From the NCBI RefSeq assembly GCF_001874525.1, contig NZ_LKAQ01000001.1, positions 620,001 to 684,000 of the forward strand: DNA of 64,000 bases. The letters are read 5' to 3'. The stretch's first letter is position 1, and each line of letters starts with the position of its first letter. The position numbers and the translations under genes were made by a program. A model generated the notes under the pieces. The model ran no database searches. It had not been told where the DNA came from and saw only the letters and a program-made list of their open reading frames with translations. This document shows, piece after piece, positions 1 to 8,909 of the stretch. The DNA is from Pseudodesulfovibrio hydrargyri. Its GTDB lineage: Bacteria; Desulfobacterota; Desulfovibrionia; Desulfovibrionales; Desulfovibrionaceae.

Positions 1-144
1 CGGACCACCCAGGGCGTGTCCACCGCCGAGGTGGATTTCGACGAGATCCGCAACTTCCGCACCGGCTGGGGCTTCTACCGCGACCGGCGGCCCGCGCATT
101 ACCACACGCTCATGACCCTGGACGGCAAAACGCCGATCAAATAG
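1..144 (+). CDS. Carbon-nitrogen hydrolase (nitrilase superfamily), C-terminal fragment
   Basis: The reading frame is open from the first base to a TAG at 142-144 and gives 47 residues. The fragment reads ...AEVDFDEIRNFR...YRDRRPAHYHTLM, the usual ending of nitrilase/amidase-family hydrolases, where an Asp-x-x-x-(I/V)-R helix is followed by a DRRPxxY motif. The catalytic Glu-Lys-Cys triad would lie upstream, outside the window, so the substrate cannot be guessed. A roughly 180-base gap follows before the next gene on the same strand. Confidence 0.6.
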   Translation, partial: RTTQGVSTAEVDFDEIRNFRTGWGFYRDRRPAHYHTLMTLDGKTPIK

Positions 145-324
145 GAGCCAATATTCCGGAAGGGATGGCACGATTCGCCGCAAGGCCGATCCGGGGCCAA
201 AGCCCGCCATACTGTTTTCATGCATTTCGTGATTGATATTTTATATCCCGACAATACCATTCCACACCATGAATGGCGACGCTCCATACGCTTTGCAATC
301 TTCACACACGAGAGAGGAGTACAC

Positions 325-2094
325 ATGAAAAGCATCAGTTCAAGGGTTTCGAGACAAACGTTACTATGCGCCTTGACGGCATTCCTGCTGTTAGCGTTTG
401 GCAGCGTATCATATTCAGCCGAGACAAAAAGTTACGCGGAAGGTTTTTCCTTCGGCCAAAGCCACCGCAAGGCCGTTGAGGATAATGTCGGCGCAATGCT
501 GGAAAAAGCCCGCGACAAGCATGTCGACATGCGGCCCGTCATCGAGAGCGCCCTGGAATCCGAAGCGCTCTACAAGGAAATCCTGCCTGAAAAGGTGGAC
601 TGGCTGAAAGGCGTCGCGGCGGGTTCCGGAGTTGCCTACGAAAACCTTCTGGTTTTCAACACCAACAACCGAATGGCAACGGGATTCTCCGGAGAATGCA
701 CCACGTTCATGGCCCAGGGAAAGGCGCTGGCCTCCGGCAAAGGGACCATCATCACCAAGAACCGCGATCTCGGCACCAAGACGCTCAGCGAAGTCGATTG
801 CCGCGAAGCCGCCGCCCACCCTCGGGGGGCCGTGTACAAGGCCGCCTACATCAACATCCCCGAACAGGAAAAGACCTGCAAATTCATCGGGTCGCGCAGT
901 GCGGGGCGGTGGGGATACGGCATGGGCGTCAACGAATACCAAGTCATCGTGTCGGACAACGACGCCCCCAGCCGGGACACGCTCGCCTTTGAAAAGGGGT
1001 TGCACGACAACGACCTTGTCCGGCTGGTCCTGGAGCGGGCCAAGACGGCCCGCCAGGGGGTTGACGTCATCGCCGCCCTGGTCCCCGAATTCGGGCAGGC
1101 CTGGAACGGCATCATGTTCGAAATCGGCGACCCCAACGAACTCTGGGTAGTCGCCATCACCGGCCCCCGCTGGGTCGCCAAGCGGTACACGGACACGGTC
1201 ACCGCCCGATCCAACCAATACGAGATCGGGGACGACTACGACCTGGCCTCGCCCGACCTGGTCGGCTTCGCCGTGAAGCAAGGCTGGGTGCCCGCCGGCA
1301 CCAAGCGGATCAACTTCACCAAGGTCTATTCCACCGACGAGCTCTACCCCGAGGACAACGACCTGCAAAAACGGCACAAGGCCGAGAGCATGTACAACAC
1401 CGAAATCCGCTACCAGCGGGCCATGGAATTGCTGAAGGGCAAGGAAGGCAGGCTGCAACCCGAGGATTTCATGGCCTTTGCCCGCGACCACTTCGATACA
1501 TACACCCTGCCCGGCGGCAAGGTGATCGACATGCACCAGACCCCCTTCTACAGCTCCGGGCAAATGGAGTGGAAGGAGTGGCTGACGTCCGAGCCCGAGC
1601 GCGCGACCACGGACAAGAACATGTTCATCCGGGCCATCTGCCATCACGGAGTGGAAGACGCCACCGCAGCCTCGGCAGTGATGATGGCCAGGCCGGGCGT
1701 GCCCAACGAACTCGGATACATGCTCCATGCCTTCATGCAGCCGTGCAACTCCGTCTACGTCCCCTTCTATGTAGGCATCACGGACGTGGACAACCGGTTC
1801 AAGGGCCCGGAGGCGGCCGCCGCCTACCAGAACATCGCTGCCAGGGCCTTCACCCGCTATACGGATTACCATGCGGTCATCCGCAAGGCCTTCGATCCCT
1901 TTGAGGCATCGCTCTTCAAGGACATGGCCCAGGCGGAAGCCCTGTTCATGAAAACCGCCAAGAACGGCCAGCATGACGAAGCCGTTACCGGGCTCACCGA
2001 CTTTGTCAGGGACAAGAGCATCCAGGCGTTCAACCTGGCCGGCGTCGCCCAAGACAACATCACCAAGGCGGCTGTGGACTCCAGCTCCTGGTAG
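325..2094 (+). CDS. Secreted NTN hydrolase of the C45/C69 (acyltransferase/dipeptidase) type
   Basis: 589-residue protein starting at ATG 325 behind AGAGAGGAG (311-319); an in-frame ATG at 220 has no such signal. Residues 1-31 form a signal peptide (basic start, hydrophobic core, then SYSAE), so it should act in the periplasm or outside the cell. The likely N-terminal nucleophile is Cys125 in GECTTFMA, followed by TIITKNRD, the arrangement of NTN hydrolases that cleave a propeptide to expose Cys. The roughly 90-residue stretch before Cys resembles the C45 (acyltransferase) propeptide, whereas the distal part (RAICHH, then PCNSVYVPFY) resembles C69 dipeptidases/secernins. It may cleave an amide or dipeptide bond; the substrate is unknown. 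It stands alone and ends at a strong terminator. Confidence 0.7.
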   Translation: MKSISSRVSRQTLLCALTAFLLLAFGSVSYSAETKSYAEGFSFGQSHRKAVEDNVGAMLEKARDKHVDMRPVIESALESEALYKEILPEKVDWLKGVAAGSGVAYENLLVFNTNNRMATGFSGECTTFMAQGKALASGKGTIITKNRDLGTKTLSEVDCREAAAHPRGAVYKAAYINIPEQEKTCKFIGSRSAGRWGYGMGVNEYQVIVSDNDAPSRDTLAFEKGLHDNDLVRLVLERAKTARQGVDVIAALVPEFGQAWNGIMFEIGDPNELWVVAITGPRWVAKRYTDTVTARSNQYEIGDDYDLASPDLVGFAVKQGWVPAGTKRINFTKVYSTDELYPEDNDLQKRHKAESMYNTEIRYQRAMELLKGKEGRLQPEDFMAFARDHFDTYTLPGGKVIDMHQTPFYSSGQMEWKEWLTSEPERATTDKNMFIRAICHHGVEDATAASAVMMARPGVPNELGYMLHAFMQPCNSVYVPFYVGITDVDNRFKGPEAAAAYQNIAARAFTRYTDYHAVIRKAFDPFEASLFKDMAQAEALFMKTAKNGQHDEAVTGLTDFVRDKSIQAFNLAGVAQDNITKAAVDSSSW

Positions 2095-2121
2095 ATCCAA
2101 CCGTCACCCACCCAAAAGACT

Positions 2122-2153
2122 CGGCGCGCAATGCAATATTGCGCGCCGTTTTC
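2122..2153 (+). terminator. Rho-independent terminator after the NTN hydrolase
   Basis: A perfect 11-bp stem (2122-2132 with 2138-2148, GGCGCGCAAT/ATTGCGCGCC core) with a GCAAT loop is followed by GTTTTC. It lies 28 bases after the NTN hydrolase stop and before the tail of the convergent radical SAM gene, so it may serve both strands weakly. Confidence 0.85.
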
Positions 2154-2213
2154 ATTTCCCCAGGGGAAGGATCCAATTAATTCAAGGAAGGATAATTCGC
2201 GGTCGGGACCGTC

Positions 2214-3575
2214 TTACAACAAACACTGCAACCCGCCCATGCACCACAGGCAGTGGCCGCAAGGGATGGTTGCGCCCAGGCAGTCGCAGTCGAAGGGAAG
2301 GGGCGCGCCCTTGATGTCGTCGCACGGCACGAAGGGACAGTTGGCGCAATAGGGGTAGTCGTAGGCCAGGACCTGGCGGCGGAAGTCCGCGTAGGCCGCG
2401 CCCCGCCAGATGTCCACCAGGTCCTGTTCGCGGATGTTGCCGAACAGCCACGGGCGGATCACTTTCCTGTCGCCGTCCAGGTGGCAGGCGTACTGGTGCC
2501 ACAGGAACTGGCACGGGCTGACGTCGCCCCGGGAAGTGACGAAGGCCGTGCCGTCCTCCACGAAACGGCAATGCCGCTCGTCCAGGGCCTGAAGCGGCGG
2601 CAGGCGCAATTCCATGCCCGCACGCCTCGCCAGGTCTCCGGCCTGGCGGAACAGGTGGGCCAGATGCCGCCCGGCCCCTTCCCGGTTGCGGCGGTCCCAT
2701 TCGAGCAGGCGGGGCAGATGGACCCACACGCCGGACGCCTCGGCCTCGCCGAGCAGTCCCCGGACCAGTTCGTGCAGCCGCTTTTCGCGGTCGGACTTGA
2801 CGAACTTCCAGGCCACGCCGTGCTGGCCGTGAAGATCGAGCCCCTCGGCCCGCGCCTTGGCCTGCCACTTTTCGAACAGGGCCGTGGCCGCGGGCGTGTT
2901 GGGATTGAACAGGGACTGGTCCTGCATGGCCTGGTCATAGGGCAGCATGTGGGAGACCACGGCGAAGTCCAGGCCGAGTTCTCCGGCCCAGCGGATGACC
3001 AGGGGCAATTGGTCGGCCGTGTCGCGCATGAATACGAGTTCCACCCCGAGGCGCAGCGTGCGGCCGTACCGCTCCCCGGCCTCGCGCAGCAGGCGGAAGG
3101 CGCGCTCCAGCCGGGCCGAACCGGTCCCGCCGTGCAGTTCGCCGCCGCCGTCGGGCTGCCCGCAGCCGCCCATTTCCAGGGTGTCCACCGAAATGCAGAA
3201 AGTGTCCACGCCCGCCTCGACCAGCCGGTCGGCCAGGCTTTCGGTGACCAGCAGCCCGTTGGTCTGGAAGCCGATCCAGCCGGACTCGGGCATGGCCGTG
3301 CGGGCGAACGCGGCCATGTCGGCCAGGTCCGGGTTGAGCAGGGGCTCGCCTATGCCGTTCAGGACCAACGCCCGGCACCGGGCCAGGGCCGGGCCCAGCC
3401 GGGTGAAGGCCGCCAGGTCGAGATCGGTTTCGGGAATATGGCTGTCCGGGGCGGACTTGACGCACATGGCGCAACGCATGTTGCAGCGCGTGGTCACCTC
3501 CACCTGGAGCCTCGACGGAAACGACGGTTCCAGCCCGGGGGCAACGGAAGTCGGGATCGGTTGAAGGCGGTTCAT
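2214..3575 (-). CDS. Radical SAM/SPASM protein, putative metalloenzyme maturase
   Basis: 453 residues from the ATG at 3575; an upstream in-frame start at 3662 would add an unlikely Arg-rich leader. The radical SAM cluster motif CNMRCAMC (Cys31, Cys35, Cys38) sits near the N-terminus and should bind a 4Fe-4S cluster and S-adenosylmethionine. The C-terminal third is Cys-rich: CRF..., SPCQFLW, YCANCPFVPC and a final CDCLGATIPCGHCLWC, a SPASM-type region for auxiliary Fe-S clusters. The layout resembles the family described as putative metalloenzyme maturases in Geobacter and Desulfovibrio (from memory). It is probably cotranscribed with the thioredoxin-like gene just upstream. No peptide precursor gene was recognised nearby, so the substrate is unknown. 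Confidence 0.75.
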   Translation of the reverse strand: MNRLQPIPTSVAPGLEPSFPSRLQVEVTTRCNMRCAMCVKSAPDSHIPETDLDLAAFTRLGPALARCRALVLNGIGEPLLNPDLADMAAFARTAMPESGWIGFQTNGLLVTESLADRLVEAGVDTFCISVDTLEMGGCGQPDGGGELHGGTGSARLERAFRLLREAGERYGRTLRLGVELVFMRDTADQLPLVIRWAGELGLDFAVVSHMLPYDQAMQDQSLFNPNTPAATALFEKWQAKARAEGLDLHGQHGVAWKFVKSDREKRLHELVRGLLGEAEASGVWVHLPRLLEWDRRNREGAGRHLAHLFRQAGDLARRAGMELRLPPLQALDERHCRFVEDGTAFVTSRGDVSPCQFLWHQYACHLDGDRKVIRPWLFGNIREQDLVDIWRGAAYADFRRQVLAYDYPYCANCPFVPCDDIKGAPLPFDCDCLGATIPCGHCLWCMGGLQCLL

Positions 3576-3671
3576 GGTCGGCGGTTCTATCGGGTTGATT
3601 CGGGAAAAACGCCTGTATACGGCAAACGGCCGCCGCCGTCGAGAGGCCGCCCGGTACGGCATACGGCCGTC

Positions 3672-4019
3672 CTAGGAACGGACGGCGCCCGACAGCCCCT
3701 CCACCGAGGCGTCAATGAACTCGTCCAGGGTGGGGCCGTCCGACTCGCCGATCAGCCGGTTGACCTCCCGCCCGCCGTGGAACAGCAGGAAAGTGGGCGT
3801 GCCCTTGACCGCGAACCGGTCGGTGGCCGTGTCCAGGTAGTCCGTATTGTACAAGAAACACCTGACCGCTCCGCCGTGCGTCCGGCAGGCCGCTTCCAGG
3901 ACCGCCACCTGGCCGGAGTATTTCTCGTTCCGTTTCAGGAATGCGACGAGGAGCGGCCCGCCCCCGCTCTGCAATTCCATGTCTATGGCTTGTGGCTCGA
4001 TGATCTTGACCGTACGCAT
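3672..4019 (-). CDS. Thioredoxin-fold protein lacking the CxxC active site
   Basis: 115 residues from the ATG at 4019, preceded by GGGGAGGAG at good spacing; the longer frame from 4058 adds 13 residues without support. The fold signature is thioredoxin-like: a beta strand PLLVAFLKR at the usual active-site position and GTPTFLLFHGG with the cis-proline, then a C-terminal helix. The WCxxC motif is absent, being replaced by KRNEKYSGQ, so it cannot do dithiol exchange in the normal way. It lies directly upstream of the radical SAM gene on the same strand and may be a partner or chaperone for that enzyme (inference). Confidence 0.7.
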   Translation of the reverse strand: MRTVKIIEPQAIDMELQSGGGPLLVAFLKRNEKYSGQVAVLEAACRTHGGAVRCFLYNTDYLDTATDRFAVKGTPTFLLFHGGREVNRLIGESDGPTLDEFIDASVEGLSGAVRS

Positions 4020-4177
4020 GTTTTCACTCCTCCCCGGGCCGCGAGCGCGGAAGTCCACCGTCCGGGCCTGCCTTGAAACATAGCAGGGAGCGGTCCGTGA
4101 TGCATTACATCAACACGTTAGTATGGTTATAAATTTACGGAAGGCAACCGGTTGCGCCCCGGTCCGGGCGGTCGGGG

Positions 4178-7054
4178 TCAGGCGTCCAGACCCCAGGCCT
4201 TGAGCTTGCGGTACAGGGTGGCCCGATGAATGCCCAGCCTGCGGGCGGCCTGGACCTTGTTGCCCCCGCAGTCGCGCAGCACGGCCAGGATATCGTCCCT
4301 GCCCGGCCTGTACGGCATGAACGACGCAGGGACGCCCGGCTCCGCCGCCGTGGCTGAAGCCGGTTCCTGGGCGCTGTTGCGGATCTGGTCCACCAGGTCC
4401 TTGCGGATGTGCCTGAGCTCCACGGTCTTGCCCTGGCACAGGATGCAGGCGTGCTCCAGGGCGTGCTTGAGCTCGCGCACGTTGCCCGGCCAGGAATAGG
4501 TCAGGAGCAGGTCCATGACCTCCTCGGACACCCCGTCGAAATGCTTGCCGAAGTTCTCCGCGAACATGGACAGGAAATGGTCCGTCAACATGGGGATGTC
4601 CGCCTGCCGGTCGCGCAGGGGCGGCAGGGTCACGGGCATGACGTTGAGCCGGTAGTACAGATCCTCGCGGAAGGAGCCCCGACGCACGGCCTCGCGCAGG
4701 TCCGCGTTGGTGGCCGCGATGATGCGCACGTCCGCGGTATAGGTCCGGGACTCGCCCACCCGCTCGTACTCCCGGCTCTCCAGGAAGCGCAAGAGCTTGA
4801 GCTGGAGCATGGGCGAGATGTCGCCGATCTCGTCCAGGAACAGGGTCCCCCCCTGGGCCGCCTGGATGCGCCCGACCTTGTCCCGGACCGCCCCGGTGAA
4901 GGCCCCGCGCACGTGCCCGAACAATTCACTCTCAAGCAGGCTCTCGGACAGGGCCGAACAGTTGACCTTGATCAGCGGCTTGCCCGCGCGAACTCCGCCG
5001 TAGAGCAGGGCCTCGGCCGCCAGTTCCTTGCCCGTGCCCGACTCGCCCAGGATGAGCACGATGGAATCCAGCGACGAAAGTTGTTCCAGGAGCTGGTAGA
5101 TGTCCTGCATGGGGCCGCTGCGGCCCACGATCCCCCGAAAGCCGTGCCGCTGCTGCAACTGCTTTTCCAGGTCAGCGATGTGGGAGATGTCGCGCACGAT
5201 GAGCACCGCGCCCGCGTGCCGCCGGTCCTTGTCCACCAGGGGCGAGCAGTTGATCTCGACCATGCGGTCGCCCATGGACGCGGTCTTCAGTTCGATCTCG
5301 TAACCGTGCACCGGCTTGTCCGTCCTGAGGACCTGACGCAGCACCTGGACGCACGGATTGTTCTCGTCCCGGACCACGTCCTCGAGCCGATGCCCCCTGG
5401 AGCGCTCCTCCTCGAACCCGAACAGGCTCTTGGCCGCGTTGTTGGTGGCGATGACCGACAGTCCGGAGTCCACGGTCAGGATGGCGTCCGGGATGGAGGC
5501 GAAAGTGGCCTCCAGATTCAGCCGGTACTGCTCCTTCTCCTGGGTGGCCCGGGCCAGGGCGTTCTCGGCCGCCTTGTGCTCGGTCACGTCACGGCCCACG
5601 GCCTGGATTTCGACCACCGAGTTGCGGTCGTTGAGCACGGCCCGGTGGGTCCACGATATCCAGCGTTCCTCCCCGTTGGGGCGGATGTGCAGGACCTCCC
5701 GGTCGAGCACGGGACGGGACGGGTCGAAATGGTCGAGCCACTCGGTCAGGATCCGGCGGTCCATGGACCCCATGGAGGCGAAGAAGTCGCTGCCCAGGAC
5801 GTCCTCCTCGTCCTGGCCCACGAACCGCTCGAAGGCGTTGTTCACGAATGTCAGCTTACCGTCCGGCGCGTAGCGGCAGATCAACTCGGTCTGGTCCTCG
5901 ACCACGGCCCGGTACAGCCGCGCGCCCTCGCGCAGGGCCTCCTCCACGATCCGGCGCCGGGAGATGTCCTGGGCGTAGAGGATGCACACGTCCCGGCCCG
6001 CGTTGGTGAAATAACTCATGGACATCTCCACCGGGAGCGACGAGCCGTTCTTGCGTTTGAGATAGTCGTAGGACACCCGTTTGCCGCCCTGGTTCATGGC
6101 CGCCATGATCTGCTCCGGGTGGGCCACCATATCCTGCACGGCCATGCCGCGCACCTCGGCCGAATCGTAGCCCAGAACGCGGCAGGCCGCGTCGTTGCAC
6201 TCCATGACCGTGCCGTGCTCCCGGTCCGCCAGGATGATCGCGTCCGAGGCCCCGGCGAACACGCTGCGGTACTGCTTCTCGCTCTCGGCCAGCCCGACCT
6301 CGCCGCGCCGCCTGGTGGTGATGTCCCGCAGGGAGACCACAAAGCCGGACAGGGTGTCCCCCTGGAGCACGGGCCGCACACGGGTCTCCAGGACCATGCC
6401 GCTGCGGTGCTCCTCGAGCCGGGCCGCCTCGCGGGTGGTCCGCGCCTTGGCGATGGCCCCCTCGTGCAGGTTGGCCACGGCATCCGAAAAAAGCGAGGGA
6501 TAGGGCCGCCCGGCGCACTCGCCCACCTCCCGGCCCAGCAGGCTCTCCACCGGGCCGCTGCAGTCGATGACTTCGGCCTCGTCGTCCAGGAGGAAGATGA
6601 CCCCCTCGTCGGCGTTGAGCATGGACTTCAGGAACGCCTGGGCCGTGGACAGCCGGGCCTCCTGAAGGGTGGCCGTGGAGCGCAGCTCGTTCTCGGCCAG
6701 GCCGAGGCGGACGAGCATCTCGAGCTGGGAGCGGATCACGGGCTTCTGGAGATAGGCCATGGCCCCGCAGTCGCGGGCCAGACGGCCGGGATTGTCCGAG
6801 GTGGAGGAAATGAGCAGGATGACCGGGGTGACCAGGCCGAGCCGGGCCGCCTCGTGCACCAGGGAGCCGCCGTCGTCCTCCTCGCCGTGGGCGGCCAGGA
6901 CCAGGGCCGGCCCCCGGCGGGCCATGAGCGCGGCCGCCGAGGCCGGGCTGGAGGCGGTCTCCACCTGGTAGCCCCTGGCCTCGAGGATGTCTTTGATCAG
7001 CGCCCGTATGGAGGCGTCGCCGTCGGCGACGAGAATGGTCGAACTCACCGGCAT
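4178..7054 (-). CDS. Sigma54-dependent activator with degenerate receiver and four PAS domains
   Basis: 958 residues. Order: receiver-like domain (1-115), PAS domains near 138-250, 258-370, 378-495 and 508-630, AAA+ sigma54-interaction domain (about 640-875) and a Fis-type helix-turn-helix (last 45 residues). The AAA+ domain has Walker A GESGTGKE (670-677), the sigma54-contacting GAFTGA (717-722) and Walker B GGTLFLDEIGD. The receiver lacks the phospho-acceptor: the expected Asp is Ala55 in LVLAAHGEE. Control therefore probably comes through the PAS domains (redox, haem or small-molecule sensing) rather than phosphorylation. It is monocistronic and its targets are unknown. The start at 7054 is conventional but the ribosome site (AGGAGAT) is modest. 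Confidence 0.9.
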   Translation of the reverse strand: MPVSSTILVADGDASIRALIKDILEARGYQVETASSPASAAALMARRGPALVLAAHGEEDDGGSLVHEAARLGLVTPVILLISSTSDNPGRLARDCGAMAYLQKPVIRSQLEMLVRLGLAENELRSTATLQEARLSTAQAFLKSMLNADEGVIFLLDDEAEVIDCSGPVESLLGREVGECAGRPYPSLFSDAVANLHEGAIAKARTTREAARLEEHRSGMVLETRVRPVLQGDTLSGFVVSLRDITTRRRGEVGLAESEKQYRSVFAGASDAIILADREHGTVMECNDAACRVLGYDSAEVRGMAVQDMVAHPEQIMAAMNQGGKRVSYDYLKRKNGSSLPVEMSMSYFTNAGRDVCILYAQDISRRRIVEEALREGARLYRAVVEDQTELICRYAPDGKLTFVNNAFERFVGQDEEDVLGSDFFASMGSMDRRILTEWLDHFDPSRPVLDREVLHIRPNGEERWISWTHRAVLNDRNSVVEIQAVGRDVTEHKAAENALARATQEKEQYRLNLEATFASIPDAILTVDSGLSVIATNNAAKSLFGFEEERSRGHRLEDVVRDENNPCVQVLRQVLRTDKPVHGYEIELKTASMGDRMVEINCSPLVDKDRRHAGAVLIVRDISHIADLEKQLQQRHGFRGIVGRSGPMQDIYQLLEQLSSLDSIVLILGESGTGKELAAEALLYGGVRAGKPLIKVNCSALSESLLESELFGHVRGAFTGAVRDKVGRIQAAQGGTLFLDEIGDISPMLQLKLLRFLESREYERVGESRTYTADVRIIAATNADLREAVRRGSFREDLYYRLNVMPVTLPPLRDRQADIPMLTDHFLSMFAENFGKHFDGVSEEVMDLLLTYSWPGNVRELKHALEHACILCQGKTVELRHIRKDLVDQIRNSAQEPASATAAEPGVPASFMPYRPGRDDILAVLRDCGGNKVQAARRLGIHRATLYRKLKAWGLDA

Positions 7055-7197
7055 ATCTCCTGGAATGACTCATACATCACTTGCCCGTCGAAAACCAGCC
7101 CCGCGCCGCCTCCTTCCCTTTTTGGCTGTTCATTTCCCTTTTCAAGGTGTATAGCCCAAACCATGGTGGGGTCTTTTCCATAACTCAGGAGGATAGT

Positions 7198-7440
7198 ATG
7201 TCATCTTTTACCGAAGCCGATCTGCCCGTCGATGTCCATCATGGAGAAATGATCACCCTCGCTGACGGAACCACGGTCAGGTTCGAATCCAATGGCGAGG
7301 CCAAGGATATCATGATCAATGATGGCTTTGCGGCCGCCTGCACCCTGTTCCCCGGCAACGATTTCGTCGTCGAGACCAGTGGTGGCAACTACAAGGTCAC
7401 CTGTGATTTCGGTGACGTCATGCACGTCGAAAAGGCCTGA
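7198..7440 (+). CDS. Small acidic conserved hypothetical protein
   Basis: 80 residues from ATG 7198, with a strong AGGAGG at 7187-7192; the open frame begins at 7081 but has no ribosome site there. There is no signal peptide and no membrane segment. The sequence is rich in Asp, Glu and Gly with alternating beta-strand-like patches (GEMITLADGTTVRFE, then NDFVVETSGGNYKV), suggesting a small all-beta domain. I do not recognise the family. It is divergent from the sigma54 activator and shares its upstream region. Confidence 0.7.
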   Translation: MSSFTEADLPVDVHHGEMITLADGTTVRFESNGEAKDIMINDGFAAACTLFPGNDFVVETSGGNYKVTCDFGDVMHVEKA

Positions 7441-7634
7441 TTTCCCGGCCGCGCCCGCCCCGGCGGACGCGGCCCCCCAGTCCCTTCCCTTCCCAGCCCC
7501 GGCAGACGCCAGCCCGTTATTTTTTGTGCATGGGCATCGCCAAGACCGATGACACGGCGGCCGTTGTCTGCTAATCTCAATTTCTTATCGCCCACCATAA
7601 TCGAACGCCGCGCCAAAACGAGGGGAGGTCGGCC

Positions 7635-8024
7635 ATGGCCAAGATACTGATCGCCGAGGATGACCGCATATCCCAGAAACTCGCCGCCAAGATCGTCGAG
7701 GAGCTGGGGCACACCGCATTTGTCAGCCCGCATGGGAAGCACGCCTACGAAACGCTCATGGCCAACAACGACATCGACCTGCTGCTGACCGACATCATGA
7801 TGCCCGAGATGGACGGCCAGCAGCTGATCAAGACCCTGCGCGGCGACCAGCAGTTCAACGACCTGCCGATCATCATCATGTCCGCCGTGGTCGGCATAAG
7901 CGACATCTCCAACCTGCTCAAGCTCGGTGCCACCCTGTTCCTGGCCAAGCCGCTGGAACGCGCGGAACTGCAGGGCTACATCGCCCGTTGCCTCGGCAAC
8001 GGCGGCAAGCACCTGAACAACTGA
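7635..8024 (+). CDS. Stand-alone CheY-like response regulator receiver
   Basis: 129 residues from ATG 7635, preceded by GGGGAGG. It is a single receiver domain: acidic pair near 9-10 (AEDD), phospho-acceptor Asp53 in LLLTDIMMPEMDG, a Ser switch residue in IIIMSA and the conserved Lys in LAKPL. There is no output domain, so it probably relays phosphate or binds a partner protein as CheY or Spo0F do. No kinase gene is adjacent; the hybrid kinase at 8910 is the closest candidate. Confidence 0.9.
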   Translation: MAKILIAEDDRISQKLAAKIVEELGHTAFVSPHGKHAYETLMANNDIDLLLTDIMMPEMDGQQLIKTLRGDQQFNDLPIIIMSAVVGISDISNLLKLGATLFLAKPLERAELQGYIARCLGNGGKHLNN

Positions 8025-8151
8025 CCCGACGCCGCCCCGCGCGAAAACCGCTTCCCGCGGCTTCCATTCCCCGGCGAAAATCGCTACATCCGTGGGGACG
8101 CGGCCCGCTCGGGCCGCGCCGCCTCATGCAAACACAACCCACGGGAGCGAA

Positions 8152-8697
8152 ATGAAAATCCTGCTGCAATCCCTCTTCGCCTGCGCCGTCATGGTCCTGC
8201 TGGCCTGCCCGGCCGCCCAGGCCCAGGACCCGGAAAACACCCTCTACCTGGATCTCGCCGACGGGCGGGTGGTCATAGAAATGCGCCCCGACCTGGCCCC
8301 CAAACACGTGGCCCGAATCAAGGAACTGGCGCGCATGAAATTCTACGACGGCATCGTCTTCCACCGGGTCATCGACGGCTTCATGGCTCAGACCGGGGAT
8401 CCCACCGGCACCGGCCGGGGCGGCTCCGGCCAGAACCTGCCCGCCGAGTTCAGCAACGCCCCGTTCCAGCGCGGCACCGTGGGCATGGCCCGCGCCACGG
8501 ACCCGGACAGCGCGGACAGCCAGTTCTTCATCTGCTTTGCCCCGGCTCCGTTCCTCGACGGCCAGTACACGGTCTGGGGCCAGGTCACCTCGGGCATGGA
8601 GTTCGTGGACAAGATCAAGAAGGGGACCGGCCAGAGCGGCATGGTCAGCAACCCGGACAAGATCGTCCGCCTGCGCGTGGCCGCCGACGTAAAGTAA
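8152..8697 (+). CDS. Exported cyclophilin-type peptidyl-prolyl isomerase
   Basis: 181 residues from ATG 8152, after GGGAG; the upstream in-frame start at 8092 would bury the signal peptide. Residues 1-23 form a signal peptide ending in AAQAQ, so the enzyme should work in the periplasm. The body is a compact cyclophilin: [20 protein letters not shown] carries the catalytic Arg and Phe, followed by [20 protein letters not shown] with the substrate-pocket residues. It isomerises Xaa-Pro bonds during folding of exported proteins. It stands alone on the plus strand. Confidence 0.9.
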   Translation: MKILLQSLFACAVMVLLACPAAQAQDPENTLYLDLADGRVVIEMRPDLAPKHVARIKELARMKFYDGIVFHRVIDGFMAQTGDPTGTGRGGSGQNLPAEFSNAPFQRGTVGMARATDPDSADSQFFICFAPAPFLDGQYTVWGQVTSGMEFVDKIKKGTGQSGMVSNPDKIVRLRVAADVK

Positions 8698-8909
8698 ACC
8701 ATTCCGGGGGAGGATGGGCCTTTCGACAGGGCTCCCTCCCCCCTTCCTTCCCTCTTCCAGCCTCCCTCTCCGCCCCGCGCCTCCAGCCCCTTCCTACGCA
8801 TACTGAATATTTGCCATTGGACATCGTCGATGTTTTTTGTTTTGATGGCGATGATCGGAGTTGTCCCGCTTCCTCCAACGAACGAACACGGATTCGGCAC
8901 GGACCCGCC

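Noticed and set aside
163..181. Sigma54 promoter (TGGCACGATTCGCCGC)
   Set aside because: The -24 half is perfect, but the GC of the -12 box is not 10 bases from the GG.
415..2100. Long minus-strand frame opposite the NTN hydrolase
   Set aside because: A GC-driven antisense shadow rich in Gly, Val, Arg and His with no family motif; the plus-strand frame has a signal peptide and clear motifs.
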